From positions 186,001 through 250,000 of the forward strand of contig CAXXQD010000016.1 in assembly GCA_963677475.2 (NCBI GenBank): DNA of 64,000 nt. Reading direction: 5' to 3'. The DNA is from JABMQB01 sp963677475. GTDB taxonomy: Bacteria; Bacteroidota; Bacteroidia; Bacteroidales; Prolixibacteraceae. The translations under genes and the position numbers were made by a program. Each line of letters opens with the position of its first letter. Within the stretch, counting starts at the first letter, position 1. Positions 1-10,051 of this stretch are shown here, piece after piece. The notes below the pieces were generated by a model that saw only the letters and a program-made list of their open reading frames with translations, was not told where the DNA came from and did not search any database.

Positions 1-2867
1 GTAAAAAAAGCATGCACGTACCTTATTTGTTCATTAATATTTGATTCACGATTATTTATGCTCATTAGCCCCGCCTCAATTTTTGAGATATCGATAATAT
101 CGTTAATAATATTGAGCATGCGTGCCCCACTTCTTTGAATAATTCCGATATATTCAATTTGTTTTTCTCCACTTAAACTGGGTTCTTTTAGCAGGTCTGT
201 AAATCCAAGGATACCGTTCATGGGTGTTCTTATTTCATGGCTCATATTAGCAAGGAATGCTGACTTTAAACGATCACTTTCTTCAGCTTTATCCTTCGCT
301 TCTTTTAATTTCCCGGTCAAATTTAGCAAATCGGCAGTTTTAACCTCAACCAATTCTTTTAGCCGTTTTTCATTGCGCCGAACAAAGCGTATCCTCATCC
401 TATATAAACTTAATATACTTACAACCAATAAAACAATGCAGGCAACAATAAATGAAGGTTTTAACCAAAATGGCCTTTCAATACTTAATTTTATAGCAAG
501 TGGTTGATCCATCCAAACATTATCTGGCTTTGACGCAGTTACTTTAAAAACATAGTTTCCAGGCGGAAGGGATGTATAAGTCGCATAATTTCGGTTTCCG
601 TTATCCACCCAATCTTTATCAAAATTTTCAAGTTTATATTTATATCTTGTTTGCAAGGGATTTGAGAAATCCATTAATGCAAAACCGATCGAAATATATT
701 TATCTGAAAAATCAAAAGAAAAATCTGAACCTCCATCAATATCTTCATCAACGATTCGATCATACACATTTAAGCTGGTAAGAAGAAGCGGAGCATTATA
801 TATTGTCTTATGCACATTTTCCGGGAAGAATGCATTTAGCCCTTCACTACCACCAAATAACATTACCCCGTCTGAGGTCCTACAAGCAGCATTTACCTCA
901 TAAATACTATTTTTTAACCCATATGTTGTATTATATAAAACATAGTTCCCTCCAGAACTATTCATATTAAAAATTCCCTCATGGCTTCCCATCCATAGGT
1001 TGTTGTTTTTATCTTCCAGTATATTATAAATCGTATTTGGAGGAAGGTTATTTATGGAACTTAATTTGCTAAAATTGTCCATTTGAGGATTATAAATGTT
1101 TAAACCATTTGATTTTGTGGCAATCCATATTTCACCATTCTGTAAACGAACGACTTTCCTGACCATATTCCCGCTTATGCTCGATGTATTTCCCGGATCG
1201 TTCAAATAATGGGTAAGTTTATCTTCAATCAAATTATATTTATAAAGTCCTTTTTCGAATGTTGAAACCCATAACAAAGAATCTGAAATAATATCGACCG
1301 ATCTTGTTTCGAATGTGTTATTATCAAAAAAATCATAATTGCTTTTAGAGTTATATCGGATGGTTTCTCCTTCGTTCACATCGTAATAAAAAACACCTGA
1401 TGAATTTGTTCCAATCCAAATATTTCCGTTTTTATCTGATGCCAAACACCTAACAAAATAATCGCAATCAGTTACCGGAATAAATTTGTTTCCAACTTTT
1501 TTGTTTATCCCCTTTTCTGTCCCAATCCAAATTGAGCCATTAGTGTCTTCGATAATACTTTCAATCCTATTATCATTAATATATAGGTTTGGATTTTTAT
1601 TTTGCGATGAAAATTGTATGATACTTCGATCCGAAGGGTTGAACATATATAATCCATTATTTTTAGTTCCAATCCAAAGGTTCTTTTTTGAATCCTCGAT
1701 AATGCTCAAAATAAATGTATTGGATAAGTCATTACTTAACACCTTATTGTATGGGTGACTTGTAAATACTTCCTGCCTTTTATCGTAGGTGTGTATTCCC
1801 TGGAATTTAGTAGCAATCCAAATTAAGCCCGATTCATCTTCATAGATATCACGGATTGAATTGCTCCTTATTCCCTTAGGATTATAATTATTGGCATCGA
1901 AAAAATACTGGTCGTTGGTATCAGGTTTAATAAGAAGCAAGCCCTTAGTCGCATACCCGATCCAAATTCGCCCTAATTCATCTTTAAGCAATGCACTTGT
2001 TGTGCTATTATTTAATTGCCTATTAACAGTTACATGGAATTTTGAGAATTCTTCGGTTTGAAGATCAAATAAATGCAATCCATCAACTTTACCTAAAAGC
2101 AATGTGTTTTCATCGTACCTGCATATTTGTTGAATAGCATAATTATTGTTAGGTTCATTCTCTTCGATCGGGAACCAGTGCTTGTCAACCTCTACTTTTA
2201 ATTGGCTGTTTTTTGTTTGCTCCTCATTTGAAACATGATCAACTAAAAATAAGCCACTGGAATAAGATCCAACCCAAATATTACCTATTTCATCTTCGTA
2301 AAAACATGATATCCAACCAGGTATTCCATCCGTATATTCACCTTCCCCAAGCAGGAAATTACAAAATTTGTCATCTTTTGGAATATACTTACTGGCACCT
2401 TCCCTGGTCGAAATCCAAAGGTTATCTAAACGGTCAATAAACAAACTGGTGATATAATTATCAGGAATACTGTTGGCGGAACCGGGATCATGAAAATATC
2501 TATGCCAGGTACCCTTTTCCCGGTCAAATTTATTTAGTCCTTCGGTGGTCCCAACCCAAATATTTCCTTCTTTATCCTCAACAATACAAAGGGGAAAATT
2601 ATTTGAAATACTATTGGAATCGTTAAGCGATCTCTCATAAACAGTATAATTCTCACCATCGAACTTACACAGCCCCACTGATTCAATCGCAAACCACATT
2701 AAACCTTTATGATCCTGGAATACACTATGGACACTCGCACCTGGCAACCGTTGTTCTAACGAAAGTTGGTTAAATAAGAAATCAGCCTGGTTGGCAATTG
2801 ATGAAAAGAAAAGGAACATTGTTATTGCCATTAAAGAACAGCTCATTAACCTTTTATTTTTCATCAT
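1..2867 (-). CDS. Hybrid two-component sensor histidine kinase (5' part; runs off left edge)
   Basis: Open reading frame from ATG at 2867 to the window edge with no stop or frame break, about 955 residues. Order: signal peptide, then many propeller repeats of the form NIWVGT/NLWIST/RIWIGY (two-component regulator propeller), a Y_Y_Y-type domain near residue 700-760 (motif YKYKLENFDKDW), one membrane segment (FIVACIVLLVVSILSL), a short coiled coil, and a HisKA domain with the H-box NMSHEIRTPMNGILGF. The periplasmic propeller should sense a ligand, often a glycan breakdown product in this family, and signal to the cytoplasmic kinase. ATPase, receiver and any AraC-type output domain lie outside the window, so whether it is a full one-protein system is unknown. 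A second ATG lies one codon downstream. It is divergent from the export cassette at 3214. Confidence 0.93.
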   Translation of the reverse strand, partial: MMKNKRLMSCSLMAITMFLFFSSIANQADFLFNQLSLEQRLPGASVHSVFQDHKGLMWFAIESVGLCKFDGENYTVYERSLNDSNSISNNFPLCIVEDKEGNIWVGTTEGLNKFDREKGTWHRYFHDPGSANSIPDNYITSLFIDRLDNLWISTREGASKYIPKDDKFCNFLLGEGEYTDGIPGWISCFYEDEIGNIWVGSYSSGLFLVDHVSNEEQTKNSQLKVEVDKHWFPIEENEPNNNYAIQQICRYDENTLLLGKVDGLHLFDLQTEEFSKFHVTVNRQLNNSTTSALLKDELGRIWIGYATKGLLLIKPDTNDQYFFDANNYNPKGIRSNSIRDIYEDESGLIWIATKFQGIHTYDKRQEVFTSHPYNKVLSNDLSNTFILSIIEDSKKNLWIGTKNNGLYMFNPSDRSIIQFSSQNKNPNLYINDNRIESIIEDTNGSIWIGTEKGINKKVGNKFIPVTDCDYFVRCLASDKNGNIWIGTNSSGVFYYDVNEGETIRYNSKSNYDFFDNNTFETRSVDIISDSLLWVSTFEKGLYKYNLIEDKLTHYLNDPGNTSSISGNMVRKVVRLQNGEIWIATKSNGLNIYNPQMDNFSKLSSINNLPPNTIYNILEDKNNNLWMGSHEGIFNMNSSGGNYVLYNTTYGLKNSIYEVNAACRTSDGVMLFGGSEGLNAFFPENVHKTIYNAPLLLTSLNVYDRIVDEDIDGGSDFSFDFSDKYISIGFALMDFSNPLQTRYKYKLENFDKDWVDNGNRNYATYTSLPPGNYVFKVTASKPDNVWMDQPLAIKLSIERPFWLKPSFIVACIVLLVVSILSLYRMRIRFVRRNEKRLKELVEVKTADLLNLTGKLKEAKDKAEESDRLKSAFLANMSHEIRTPMNGILGFTDLLKEPSLSGEKQIEYIGIIQRSGARMLNIINDIIDISKIEAGLMSINNRESNINEQIRYVHAFF

Positions 2868-2897
2868 TTTATTATTAACCAATGAAACACAGAATTT

Positions 2898-2928
2898 TAA
2901 AAGTACGAAATTTAATCAAATATCACAA
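2898..2928 (-). promoter_or_regulatory. Possible Bacteroidota-type promoter for the hybrid sensor gene
   Basis: On the minus strand a TTG (2926-2928) is followed after 20 bases by TACTTTTA (2898-2905), seven of eight positions of TAnnTTTG allowing for n. It would give a leader of about 25 nt before the ATG at 2867. This lies in the 346 bp divergent region 2868-3213; the only other signal I see there is TAATTTTG at 3150-3157 on the plus strand, which lacks a well-spaced -33 element. Confidence 0.35.
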
Positions 2929-3213
2929 TAACAAACCTGGACACAAAATGCTAAATAGATTCATAACAGATTTCAGAAACTAGACATCAAACAAACTATT
3001 TCAGTACAGGTTTCACTTAAATAAATTGTATGTCCATAATGGCATGGTAATTGATTGTCAATGCCCTTGTTTAATTCATGTTTTAACAGTTTTAAGATAT
3101 TTTTATTAAACTTTAGTCTTAATTAACTACAACTTTAGTTGTCAAAATATAATTTTGAGCGAAAATTTGCGTTAATATGAAATCCAATACCAATTACCTT
3201 CAAACTAGAAGTT

Positions 3214-4599
3214 ATGAGTAAAACCCGAATTATTTACCTTTCCATCGCCTTGATCGCGATTATCAGCCTGGCATTTGTTTTCAGAAAAAAAGATACTGCC
3301 GATGGCATGCTCGTTTTTAAAGTGAAAAAGGGCGCATTTGAAGTACTGGTTTATTCGACCGGTGAACTTGAATCAGAAAATTCAACAGACATTATGGCCC
3401 CTAAAAAATTCCAGGACAGGAATTTACGGATACGGGAATTGACAATTACCGATCTGGTGACGGAAGGAACCCGTGTCGATTCAGGAGATTATGTGGCAAC
3501 CCTTGACAAAAAAGAGGTAGAAGAGCAGTTAAAATCGGTGCAGGATGAAATGGAGAAAACCTATTCGGAAATGCAAGATGCCATGGTTGATTCAAGTTTG
3601 AACCTTAGCAATCAACGCGATCAAATAATGAATGCATCCTTAGACCTTGCCGAAAAAAGAATTGTGGTTGAAGAAAGCATTTATGAATCGCCATCGGTTC
3701 AAAAGAAGGCTCAAATGGATTTAAACAAGGCTGAGCGGAAATATGAGCAGGAAGTAAAGGCATACGAACTAAAAAAGCAGCAGGAAGAAAATAAGGTCAA
3801 AAGGAAATTTATTGATTACCGGCAACAAAAAGACCGTATGGAAGATATTGAAGAATTGTACAATGCCTTGGAAGTGTACTCGCCCAAGGAAGGAATTATT
3901 ACCTATAAAAAATATCGTTGGGGAGGTATTGTTAAAACAGGTTCAAAAATAAATCCTTATAATCCGATCATAGCTACCATCCCCGACATGTCGAACATGA
4001 CCTCTAAAACTTTCATTAACGAAATAGATATCTCAAAAGTTAAAGTTGGACAAAAAGTAAAAATCGGTATTGATGCTTTCCCAAAAAAAGAGTTAAGCGG
4101 AGAAGTTGTAACAATTGCCAACATCGGGCAGGCAATGCCCAACAGTGATGCAAAAGTATTTGAAGTAAAAATTAAAGTATTTGGCGAAGATCCTGTTCTT
4201 AAGCCCGCTATGACCACCAGTAATACAATAGTTGCGTCAAATTCAAGCGATACATTATTTATACCATCCGATGCTGTTTTTGAAAACGACAGTGTTCAGT
4301 TTGTTTATGTTAACGGAAAGCGGAAAAAGCAAATTGTTGCACTGGGAGATGCCAATGAGAACTTTATTTTAGTTAAGGAGGGATTAACCGAAGGCGATGA
4401 AATTTGCCTTAATATTCCCGAAGATGAAGAAAAATGGGATTTAACTGGTTTTGAAATTTATGCAAACATAAAAAGGGATAAGGAAATTGCAAATCAAAAT
4501 GCAGAAGAAGCTGCAAGGCAATTTCAACTTGATAAAAACAAGCCAAAAATGAAGATGGGCAGTATGCCCCAAATGGGTTCGGTGGTAATTAGCAAATAA
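3214..4599 (+). CDS. Periplasmic adaptor (HlyD/MacA-type membrane fusion protein), first copy
   Basis: 461 residues, starting with an N-terminal membrane anchor (IIYLSIALIAIISLAFVF). A lipoyl-like half follows (VTEGTRVDSGDYVATLDKKEV), then a long alpha-helical coiled coil at about residues 95-215, rich in K, E and Q, the second lipoyl half (YSPKEGIITYKK), and a beta-barrel and membrane-proximal region (VKVGQKVKIGIDAFPKKELSGEV). Proteins of this family bridge an inner-membrane pump and an outer-membrane TolC channel. The tail is Lys/Met/Gln-rich. It is first of four same-strand genes; the permease starts 19 bp downstream. The adaptor at 7502 is a paralogue sharing the helical hairpin pattern (SIYES/SIYDS followed by QKKA/QRKA). 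Confidence 0.88.
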   Translation: MSKTRIIYLSIALIAIISLAFVFRKKDTADGMLVFKVKKGAFEVLVYSTGELESENSTDIMAPKKFQDRNLRIRELTITDLVTEGTRVDSGDYVATLDKKEVEEQLKSVQDEMEKTYSEMQDAMVDSSLNLSNQRDQIMNASLDLAEKRIVVEESIYESPSVQKKAQMDLNKAERKYEQEVKAYELKKQQEENKVKRKFIDYRQQKDRMEDIEELYNALEVYSPKEGIITYKKYRWGGIVKTGSKINPYNPIIATIPDMSNMTSKTFINEIDISKVKVGQKVKIGIDAFPKKELSGEVVTIANIGQAMPNSDAKVFEVKIKVFGEDPVLKPAMTTSNTIVASNSSDTLFIPSDAVFENDSVQFVYVNGKRKKQIVALGDANENFILVKEGLTEGDEICLNIPEDEEKWDLTGFEIYANIKRDKEIANQNAEEAARQFQLDKNKPKMKMGSMPQMGSVVISK

Positions 4600-4618
4600 T
4601 TTTACTAATCCTTCAACA

Positions 4619-6001
4619 ATGATTTCAAAAAAATATTTTCATGATATTGGTATTGCTTTAGAAGCAATTATTGCCAATAAAGTAAAATCAATGCTAACTG
4701 CACTGGGAATTATTTTTGGCGTAGCAGCTGTAATTAGCATGATGGCCATTGGTAACGGTGCTGAACAGGAAATCCTTGACCAGATAAAAATGGTTGGTGT
4801 CAACAATATAATTATAACACCTTCCGATATTTCAATTGGTTCGGAAAAAGGCGGCAACGATGAAGGCAAAGAAAGCCCCGGTGGCGAAAAATTTTCAAAA
4901 GGCCTTACGCTTCTTGATGCACAGGCAATAACAGAGATATTGCCATCGGTAGATAAAATTAGTCCCGTTAGTTCATTCAACTATTATGCAGTGCTTGACG
5001 GTAAAAGCAAACCTATTGTTCTTGAAGGAGTAAGCTCTGACTATTTCTCACTTTTTAACCTGAACCTTGAATCCGGAAACATTTTTAATCATGCACAAAG
5101 TATCAACGGTCAACCCGTTTGCATAATTGGGAACAATATAAAAACTACTTTCTTCAATCAGGAAAACCCAATTGGGAAACAAATTAAATGTGGTCAGGTT
5201 TGGCTGACCGTTATTGGCGTAGTTGAACGAAGGGATTTTACTGCTTCTGCATCTGATGAATTGGGAATTAGCAGTTCTGACAATAAAATATTTGCCCCGG
5301 TGCAGACAGTATTAATGCGATTTAAAAACCGGTCTCTGATCAGGTCTGATGAAGTTGAAAAAGCAAATTCTAAATCAGGTGGTGGTGGAATGATCATTAT
5401 AGGAGGTATGAGCGATGCTGAAGAAGACGCCGCAAGCGACTCTGATCCAAACATCAATCAACTCAATAAAATTATTGTACAAGTGAAAGAAACCGAACAA
5501 TTGAGTTCTTCTGCAGCTATAATTAAACGGATTTTATTGCGAAGGCATTCTGGTTTATACGATTTTGAAGTCACCATACCCGAGCTTTTGCTTAAACAGC
5601 AGCAAAAAACAAAGAACATTTTTAATATCGTATTGGGAGCCATCGCCGGAATATCATTAATAGTAGGTGGAATCGGTATTATGAACATTATGTTGGCTTC
5701 GGTAATGGAAAGGATTCGGGAAATTGGGGTCCGGCAAGCAGTTGGCGCCTCCAGAAAAGATATTATCGCTCAATTTTTATCTGAATCAACCCTGATCAGT
5801 TTAAGTGGCGGATTAATTGGGATATTTTTAGGGATTGCCCTCTCAAAAATAATTACAGTTGCATTTGACATTAAAACGGTTATTTCCCTTTTTAGTGTAT
5901 TTATAGCCTTTGGGGTTTCGGCCATGGTTGGGATAACCTTTGGTTACCTTCCTGCAAAAAAAGCGGCAGAAAAAGATCCCGTTGAATCTTTACGTCATTA
6001 A
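4619..6001 (+). CDS. ABC transporter permease, MacB/FtsX type
   Basis: 460 residues. One N-terminal transmembrane helix (SMLTALGIIFGVAAVISMMAI) is followed by a large periplasmic MacB-PCD-like domain (about 45-320) and three C-terminal helices (about 340-455), the classic MacB/LolCE/FtsX layout. The segment RIREIGVRQAVGASRKDI is the conserved FtsX cytoplasmic coupling loop. There is no nucleotide-binding domain in this protein, and no ABC ATPase gene in the cassette, so the energy source must be encoded elsewhere. The periplasmic domain carries a Gly-rich insertion (SGGGGMIIIGGMSD). It lies between an adaptor gene and a TolC-like gene, so export or mechanotransmission of a small molecule, peptide or lipid is likely; the substrate cannot be told from sequence. 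Confidence 0.88.
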   Translation: MISKKYFHDIGIALEAIIANKVKSMLTALGIIFGVAAVISMMAIGNGAEQEILDQIKMVGVNNIIITPSDISIGSEKGGNDEGKESPGGEKFSKGLTLLDAQAITEILPSVDKISPVSSFNYYAVLDGKSKPIVLEGVSSDYFSLFNLNLESGNIFNHAQSINGQPVCIIGNNIKTTFFNQENPIGKQIKCGQVWLTVIGVVERRDFTASASDELGISSSDNKIFAPVQTVLMRFKNRSLIRSDEVEKANSKSGGGGMIIIGGMSDAEEDAASDSDPNINQLNKIIVQVKETEQLSSSAAIIKRILLRRHSGLYDFEVTIPELLLKQQQKTKNIFNIVLGAIAGISLIVGGIGIMNIMLASVMERIREIGVRQAVGASRKDIIAQFLSESTLISLSGGLIGIFLGIALSKIITVAFDIKTVISLFSVFIAFGVSAMVGITFGYLPAKKAAEKDPVESLRH

Positions 6002-6011
6002 TAAAACAAGC

Positions 6012-7496
6012 ATGAAATATATATTTACAACCTTAACAATTGCATTTCTGCTTCATTTAAGTGGAATAGCACAAACCGAAGCCAAAACATTAACTATCGA
6101 CGAAACCATAAGCATTGCCCTTGAAAAATCACTTGATGCATTCCGGAACAAAAATATGTACCGCTCAAGTTATTGGGAATACCGATATTACAAAGCTGAC
6201 TTATTGCCATCCTTAACATTGGATGCAACACCATTTAATTTTAACCGATATCGGTACAAAGATTATAATTTTCAAACCCAGGAAGAAGAATTTGCCCTTG
6301 TTGAATCATTGGGCTCAGAAGTTGGGATTTCGTTGCAACAAAATATTGCCCTTACTGGAGGAAGGTTATATCTACGATCTGACCTGGAACGAATAGAAAA
6401 CCTAGGAGGCGACAACAATACGCAATTCAGGACTACTCCAATTAGTATTGGTTATTCCCAGGATTTAAATGGGTATAATGCAATGAAGTGGAAAAGCAAA
6501 ATTGAGCCTCTGAAATTCGAAAAAGCAAAAAAACAACTCATTCAATCAAACGAAGTTTTGGCATGGAAAGCTGCGACTCATTTCTTTAATTTGGCAGAAG
6601 CACAAGTTGACCTTAAAATTGCCGAGAACCGACTTGCAAAAGACGATACTTTGTACACTATCGGTAAAGGCCGGTTTCAGGTTGGAACAGTAACCCGAGA
6701 CGCCCTGTTAAAACTCGAACTCAATTTTCTGAATGCCAAACAATCTTTAAATAAAGCCAGGTCGATGGTACAACGTTACCAATCCGAATTAAATTCGTTT
6801 TTAACGTTTGACAAGGATATGAGAGTAAATTGCATCATACCATCAGATATACCAGACCTTCAAATAAATGCCAATGAAGCAATTGAAAGGGCCATTGAAA
6901 ACAATCCTGAAATGATCAACCTAAAACAACGAATACTGGAAGCAAACCAAAGAGTAGCTATGACCAAAGCAGAAGCAGGTTTTAATACCAGCATTTTCGC
7001 CCTGTATGGATTAGATCAATCTTCACTCGATTTTAAAGACGCCTATAAAGAACCAGATAACAGTCAGCGATTTAGCGTTGGACTTCAAATACCTTTGGTA
7101 GACTGGGGTAAACGTAAGGGGCGTTATCAAATGGCAGAATATGCCCGGGAAGCTGAAAAAGCCAGTATTGAACAAGACCGGATAGATTTTGAGCAGGAAA
7201 TTTACCAGGATATAATTGATTTTAACCTACAGGCTGAACAGGTAAAAAATGCAAACCTTGCCGACACTGTTGCCCAAACCGGATACGAAGTTACGCTTCA
7301 ACGTTTTTTAATCGGGAAAGTTGATGTGATTAACCTTAACCAGGCCCGCACGGATTTGGAAAGTTATAAAAAGGCTTATATTAGTTCGATCCGTAGTTAT
7401 TGGGGATATTATTATGCCATTCGGATCAATACGTTATACGATTTCATTAACAATGAAACCTTATCTGCTGAATACGACAAATTGTTACAAAAATAA
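6012..7496 (+). CDS. TolC-family outer membrane efflux protein
   Basis: 494 residues from the ATG at 6012, chosen because it opens a clean signal peptide (MKYIFTTLTIAFLLHLSGIAQ) and starts 10 bp after the permease stop; an upstream in-frame extension to 5940 would overlap the permease gene. Two repeated TolC-like halves with long helices (LAEAQVDLKIAENRLAKDD; SYKKAYISSIRSYWGYYYAI) and two short barrel segments are visible. It should form the trimeric outer-membrane and periplasmic tunnel for the adaptors encoded on either side. The next gene starts 5 bp downstream. Confidence 0.88.
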   Translation: MKYIFTTLTIAFLLHLSGIAQTEAKTLTIDETISIALEKSLDAFRNKNMYRSSYWEYRYYKADLLPSLTLDATPFNFNRYRYKDYNFQTQEEEFALVESLGSEVGISLQQNIALTGGRLYLRSDLERIENLGGDNNTQFRTTPISIGYSQDLNGYNAMKWKSKIEPLKFEKAKKQLIQSNEVLAWKAATHFFNLAEAQVDLKIAENRLAKDDTLYTIGKGRFQVGTVTRDALLKLELNFLNAKQSLNKARSMVQRYQSELNSFLTFDKDMRVNCIIPSDIPDLQINANEAIERAIENNPEMINLKQRILEANQRVAMTKAEAGFNTSIFALYGLDQSSLDFKDAYKEPDNSQRFSVGLQIPLVDWGKRKGRYQMAEYAREAEKASIEQDRIDFEQEIYQDIIDFNLQAEQVKNANLADTVAQTGYEVTLQRFLIGKVDVINLNQARTDLESYKKAYISSIRSYWGYYYAIRINTLYDFINNETLSAEYDKLLQK

Positions 7497-7501
7497 GTGC
7501 C

Positions 7502-8740
7502 ATGCGTTTTCTAAAAAATAAATATTTTATTCTTGCCTTTGCAATTGTAGTCATAGCATCAATTGCCATTGCATACTCACAAATAACCACCACACACAAC
7601 ACGGCAATCGTAAAATTAGGTTCGTTGGAAACAAGTGTCCAGTGCATGGGCGAAGTTCAAGGTGAAAAAGCAATTGAAATTAACCTGCCCGAAGAATTAT
7701 GCGACCGCGAAATGCGGATTTGGGGACTTAAAATTGTTGACATGATTGCCGAAGGAAAGTCTGTGAAAAAAGGGGATTATGTTGCACAACTTGATAACAT
7801 GGAAATTTTGAACCCAATGAGGGAAAAAATGAAGGAAAAAGAACAAAAAGATGCTTCATTAAAAAATGCCCATATTGACAGTACGGTTACATTGACACAA
7901 AAACGTGAGGATATTATCAATGCCCAACTTGACCTGGAATATAAAAAAATTGATTTGGACCAATCGATTTATGATTCAGGTACAGCACAGCGGAAAGCAA
8001 AAATGAGTTATCAAAAAGCACAAATTGAACTTGACCGCAAAAAAAGAGCATATCTTCTGGAGCAAAACAAACAAAAGGTTCGGGTGCAACGCTATGAAAA
8101 CGATGTAAAAGAACTTGATGAAGAAATTGGAAAATATCAAATGGCGTTAAGATCAACCCGAATAACTTCCCCAGGAGAAGGGATCATAATTTTTGCAAAA
8201 GATTGGATGGGCAAAAAATTAACAAAAGATAGTGAAGTAAGTTTATGGAATCCCAAAATTGCCACACTTCCTGATATGTCGTCGGCTATTGTGGAAACCT
8301 ATGTAAAAGAAATCGAAATATCAAAAGTTAGGAATGGCGACAGTGTAAATATTGTAATTGATGCCCTTCCCGACAAACATTTCACAGGCCATATTTACCA
8401 TATTGCAACCATTGGTGAAGACCACAAAAATTTTGACATGAAAGTTTTTAGAGTAATGGTAAGGTTCGACAATGCCGATAAAGATTTAAAGCCTGGAATG
8501 TCGTGCGAATGCCATATCCTTGTAAATAAGTTTGAAGAGGTTGTATTGGCTCCAATCGAATCTGTTTACCGCGAAAAGGATACTACGTTTGTATTCGTCA
8601 AGTCTGGTTCGAAAATAATCAGAAAAAAAATACAAACCGGAGCTGAAGATGATAACAATATTGTTGTGTTAAACGGTCTTAGTGCTGGGGATAAAATATT
8701 ATTGGAAAAACCGGAAAAATATCAAACAGCAAACCTGTAA
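7502..8740 (+). CDS. Periplasmic adaptor (HlyD/MacA-type membrane fusion protein), second copy
   Basis: 412 residues with an N-terminal membrane anchor (YFILAFAIVVIASIAIAYS), lipoyl halves (AEGKSVKKGDYVAQLDNME; STRITSPGEGIIIFAKDW), a helical hairpin of about 110 residues, and a membrane-proximal domain (SKVRNGDSVNIVIDALPDKHF). It is clearly paralogous to the adaptor at 3214, is about 50 residues shorter, and lacks the Lys/Met-rich tail. Two adaptors around one permease may form a mixed hexamer or serve alternative pumps. It is the last gene of the cassette, two bases from the convergent stop of the next gene. Confidence 0.85.
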   Translation: MRFLKNKYFILAFAIVVIASIAIAYSQITTTHNTAIVKLGSLETSVQCMGEVQGEKAIEINLPEELCDREMRIWGLKIVDMIAEGKSVKKGDYVAQLDNMEILNPMREKMKEKEQKDASLKNAHIDSTVTLTQKREDIINAQLDLEYKKIDLDQSIYDSGTAQRKAKMSYQKAQIELDRKKRAYLLEQNKQKVRVQRYENDVKELDEEIGKYQMALRSTRITSPGEGIIIFAKDWMGKKLTKDSEVSLWNPKIATLPDMSSAIVETYVKEIEISKVRNGDSVNIVIDALPDKHFTGHIYHIATIGEDHKNFDMKVFRVMVRFDNADKDLKPGMSCECHILVNKFEEVVLAPIESVYREKDTTFVFVKSGSKIIRKKIQTGAEDDNNIVVLNGLSAGDKILLEKPEKYQTANL

Positions 8741-8742
8741 GA

Positions 8743-9669
8743 TCATTTAACGGCTATTGCGGAAAATTTTAAGATATTTGCTTTCAATCCTTTTGCTTCG
8801 TTCGACATAAAAAGATTTGCCTTCTCATCGAAACATATGCCTTCGGGCTGCCTGAACAAAAGCGGATCCAATTGCTGAACATATAAGTAATTGCCTTTCC
8901 TGTCTAAAACTACAAGCAACTTTCCGGTGGATGCAATTATATAAATATTACCGGTTTTGGGGTGTACAGCTATACCTGATGGTTGAAAAGATTCATCACC
9001 TTTCGAAGGGTTCAGTTCCGAAAAAAACTCGCTGCCCAGCAATTGAAATTTGCGATACTTTTTAAATGTTTTTATATCGTCCAAAGGAATTATAAATGCA
9101 GGCTCCTCTAATAATTTCTTTTTCTCTAAATCGAATGAATAGATTGCCTTATATTTTTTACCGCCTTTTTTATCGATAAATGGATAACCTTTGCATGCCA
9201 ACAAAAGCCTGTTTTCAGCAACATCGTAAGCCAATCCTTCCACATCATTTTCCATTTCCAGGTCCGATTTATATTCTTTTACCGATGGATCATTGCTTTT
9301 ATATATTTTGATCCGAAGTAAAGTCCCGTTGCTTTTTACAACCCAAATATTATCTCCAACCATTTCAATTCCCTCATAATCCCTGTCTTTGCCAAACGGA
9401 TATTTCTTTCGGTCACCCGATGCAAAGTCTAATTTAAAAACATCCCCTTTTTCATCGTCAATACAAAACAGCTTGTTTTTTTTATAAAAAGATAATCCCG
9501 ATATCTCGTCCAATTCTTTTGACAACTCCAATTTAGCAGGGTTATTCAAATCATAGGGAAAAACATACCCTTCTTTTTGGAAAAGGATTGCTACCTTTTT
9601 ATCCTGGCACGAAACACCGGAAAACGCTATAAATATTATGAATAGCAAACAATATATTTTCATCATCAT
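8743..9669 (-). CDS. SdiA-regulated domain lipoprotein (YjiK-like beta-propeller)
   Basis: About 308 residues from the ATG at 9669. The N-terminus MMMKIYCLLFIIFIAFSGVSC is a lipoprotein signal with Cys after SGVS, so the protein should be membrane-anchored and probably faces the periplasm or surface. The remainder matches the SdiA-regulated family: repeated blade-like strands, GIEMVGDNIWVVKSNG, VEGLAYDVAENRLLLACKG, GIAVHPKTGNIYIIASTG and PEGICFDEKANLFMSNE. The biochemical role of the family is not established. Several in-frame ATGs (9675, 9669, 9666, 9663) make the exact start uncertain. It is a single gene, convergent with the export cassette. Confidence 0.85.
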   Translation of the reverse strand: MMMKIYCLLFIIFIAFSGVSCQDKKVAILFQKEGYVFPYDLNNPAKLELSKELDEISGLSFYKKNKLFCIDDEKGDVFKLDFASGDRKKYPFGKDRDYEGIEMVGDNIWVVKSNGTLLRIKIYKSNDPSVKEYKSDLEMENDVEGLAYDVAENRLLLACKGYPFIDKKGGKKYKAIYSFDLEKKKLLEEPAFIIPLDDIKTFKKYRKFQLLGSEFFSELNPSKGDESFQPSGIAVHPKTGNIYIIASTGKLLVVLDRKGNYLYVQQLDPLLFRQPEGICFDEKANLFMSNEAKGLKANILKFSAIAVK

Positions 9670-10015
9670 ACCCATTTTTTTCAATGGCTTTAATCTAACA
9701 AAACAGCTAAAAATAATTTTTTTTAACAAAAATAAGAATCAATTATTACCATGCTTTTATTTTCATAAAAACAAAAAACTGACTTATTCGACTATTTTTT
9801 TTCTACTAAAAACTACCATAACTATAACTTTTTTGTTAAAAACACAAAAAAACAACTTGTTAAAAACCATTCTAAATAACACAAGAAAACCTCTATTTTT
9901 AAAAGAAATACAAATAAACTACTGAAGTACAGCACCTTTTAACTTATCAACAATTGTTAATAAAGTTGTTCATATCCCTGTTCATACATCGTTAATATAA
10001 AAAGAGGTAAAACTA
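9670..10015. other. Intergenic region, very AT-rich, no gene recognised
   Basis: Long T- and A-rich tracts upstream of the lipoprotein gene. An open frame at 9638-9925 on the plus strand is low-complexity (mostly K, N, F, L, T) and overlaps the start of the real minus-strand gene; I see no sign that it is coding. The right end leads into the promoter of the structured RNA. Confidence 0.5.
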
Positions 10016-10047
10016 TTGACTTGAATGTATTCAATTCCTTAAATTTG
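10016..10047 (+). promoter_or_regulatory. Bacteroidota-type promoter driving the structured RNA
   Basis: TTG at 10016-10018 (within TTGAC) is followed after 21 bases by TAAATTTG at 10040-10047, an exact match to TAnnTTTG with usual spacing. Transcription would start near 10052. No coding gene follows; the transcript leads into hairpins and the terminator at 10541. Confidence 0.6.
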
Positions 10048-10051
10048 ATTT

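Noticed and set aside
9638..9925. 95-codon plus-strand frame
   Set aside because: Low-complexity translation of T- and A-rich sequence that overlaps the signal peptide of the minus-strand lipoprotein gene.
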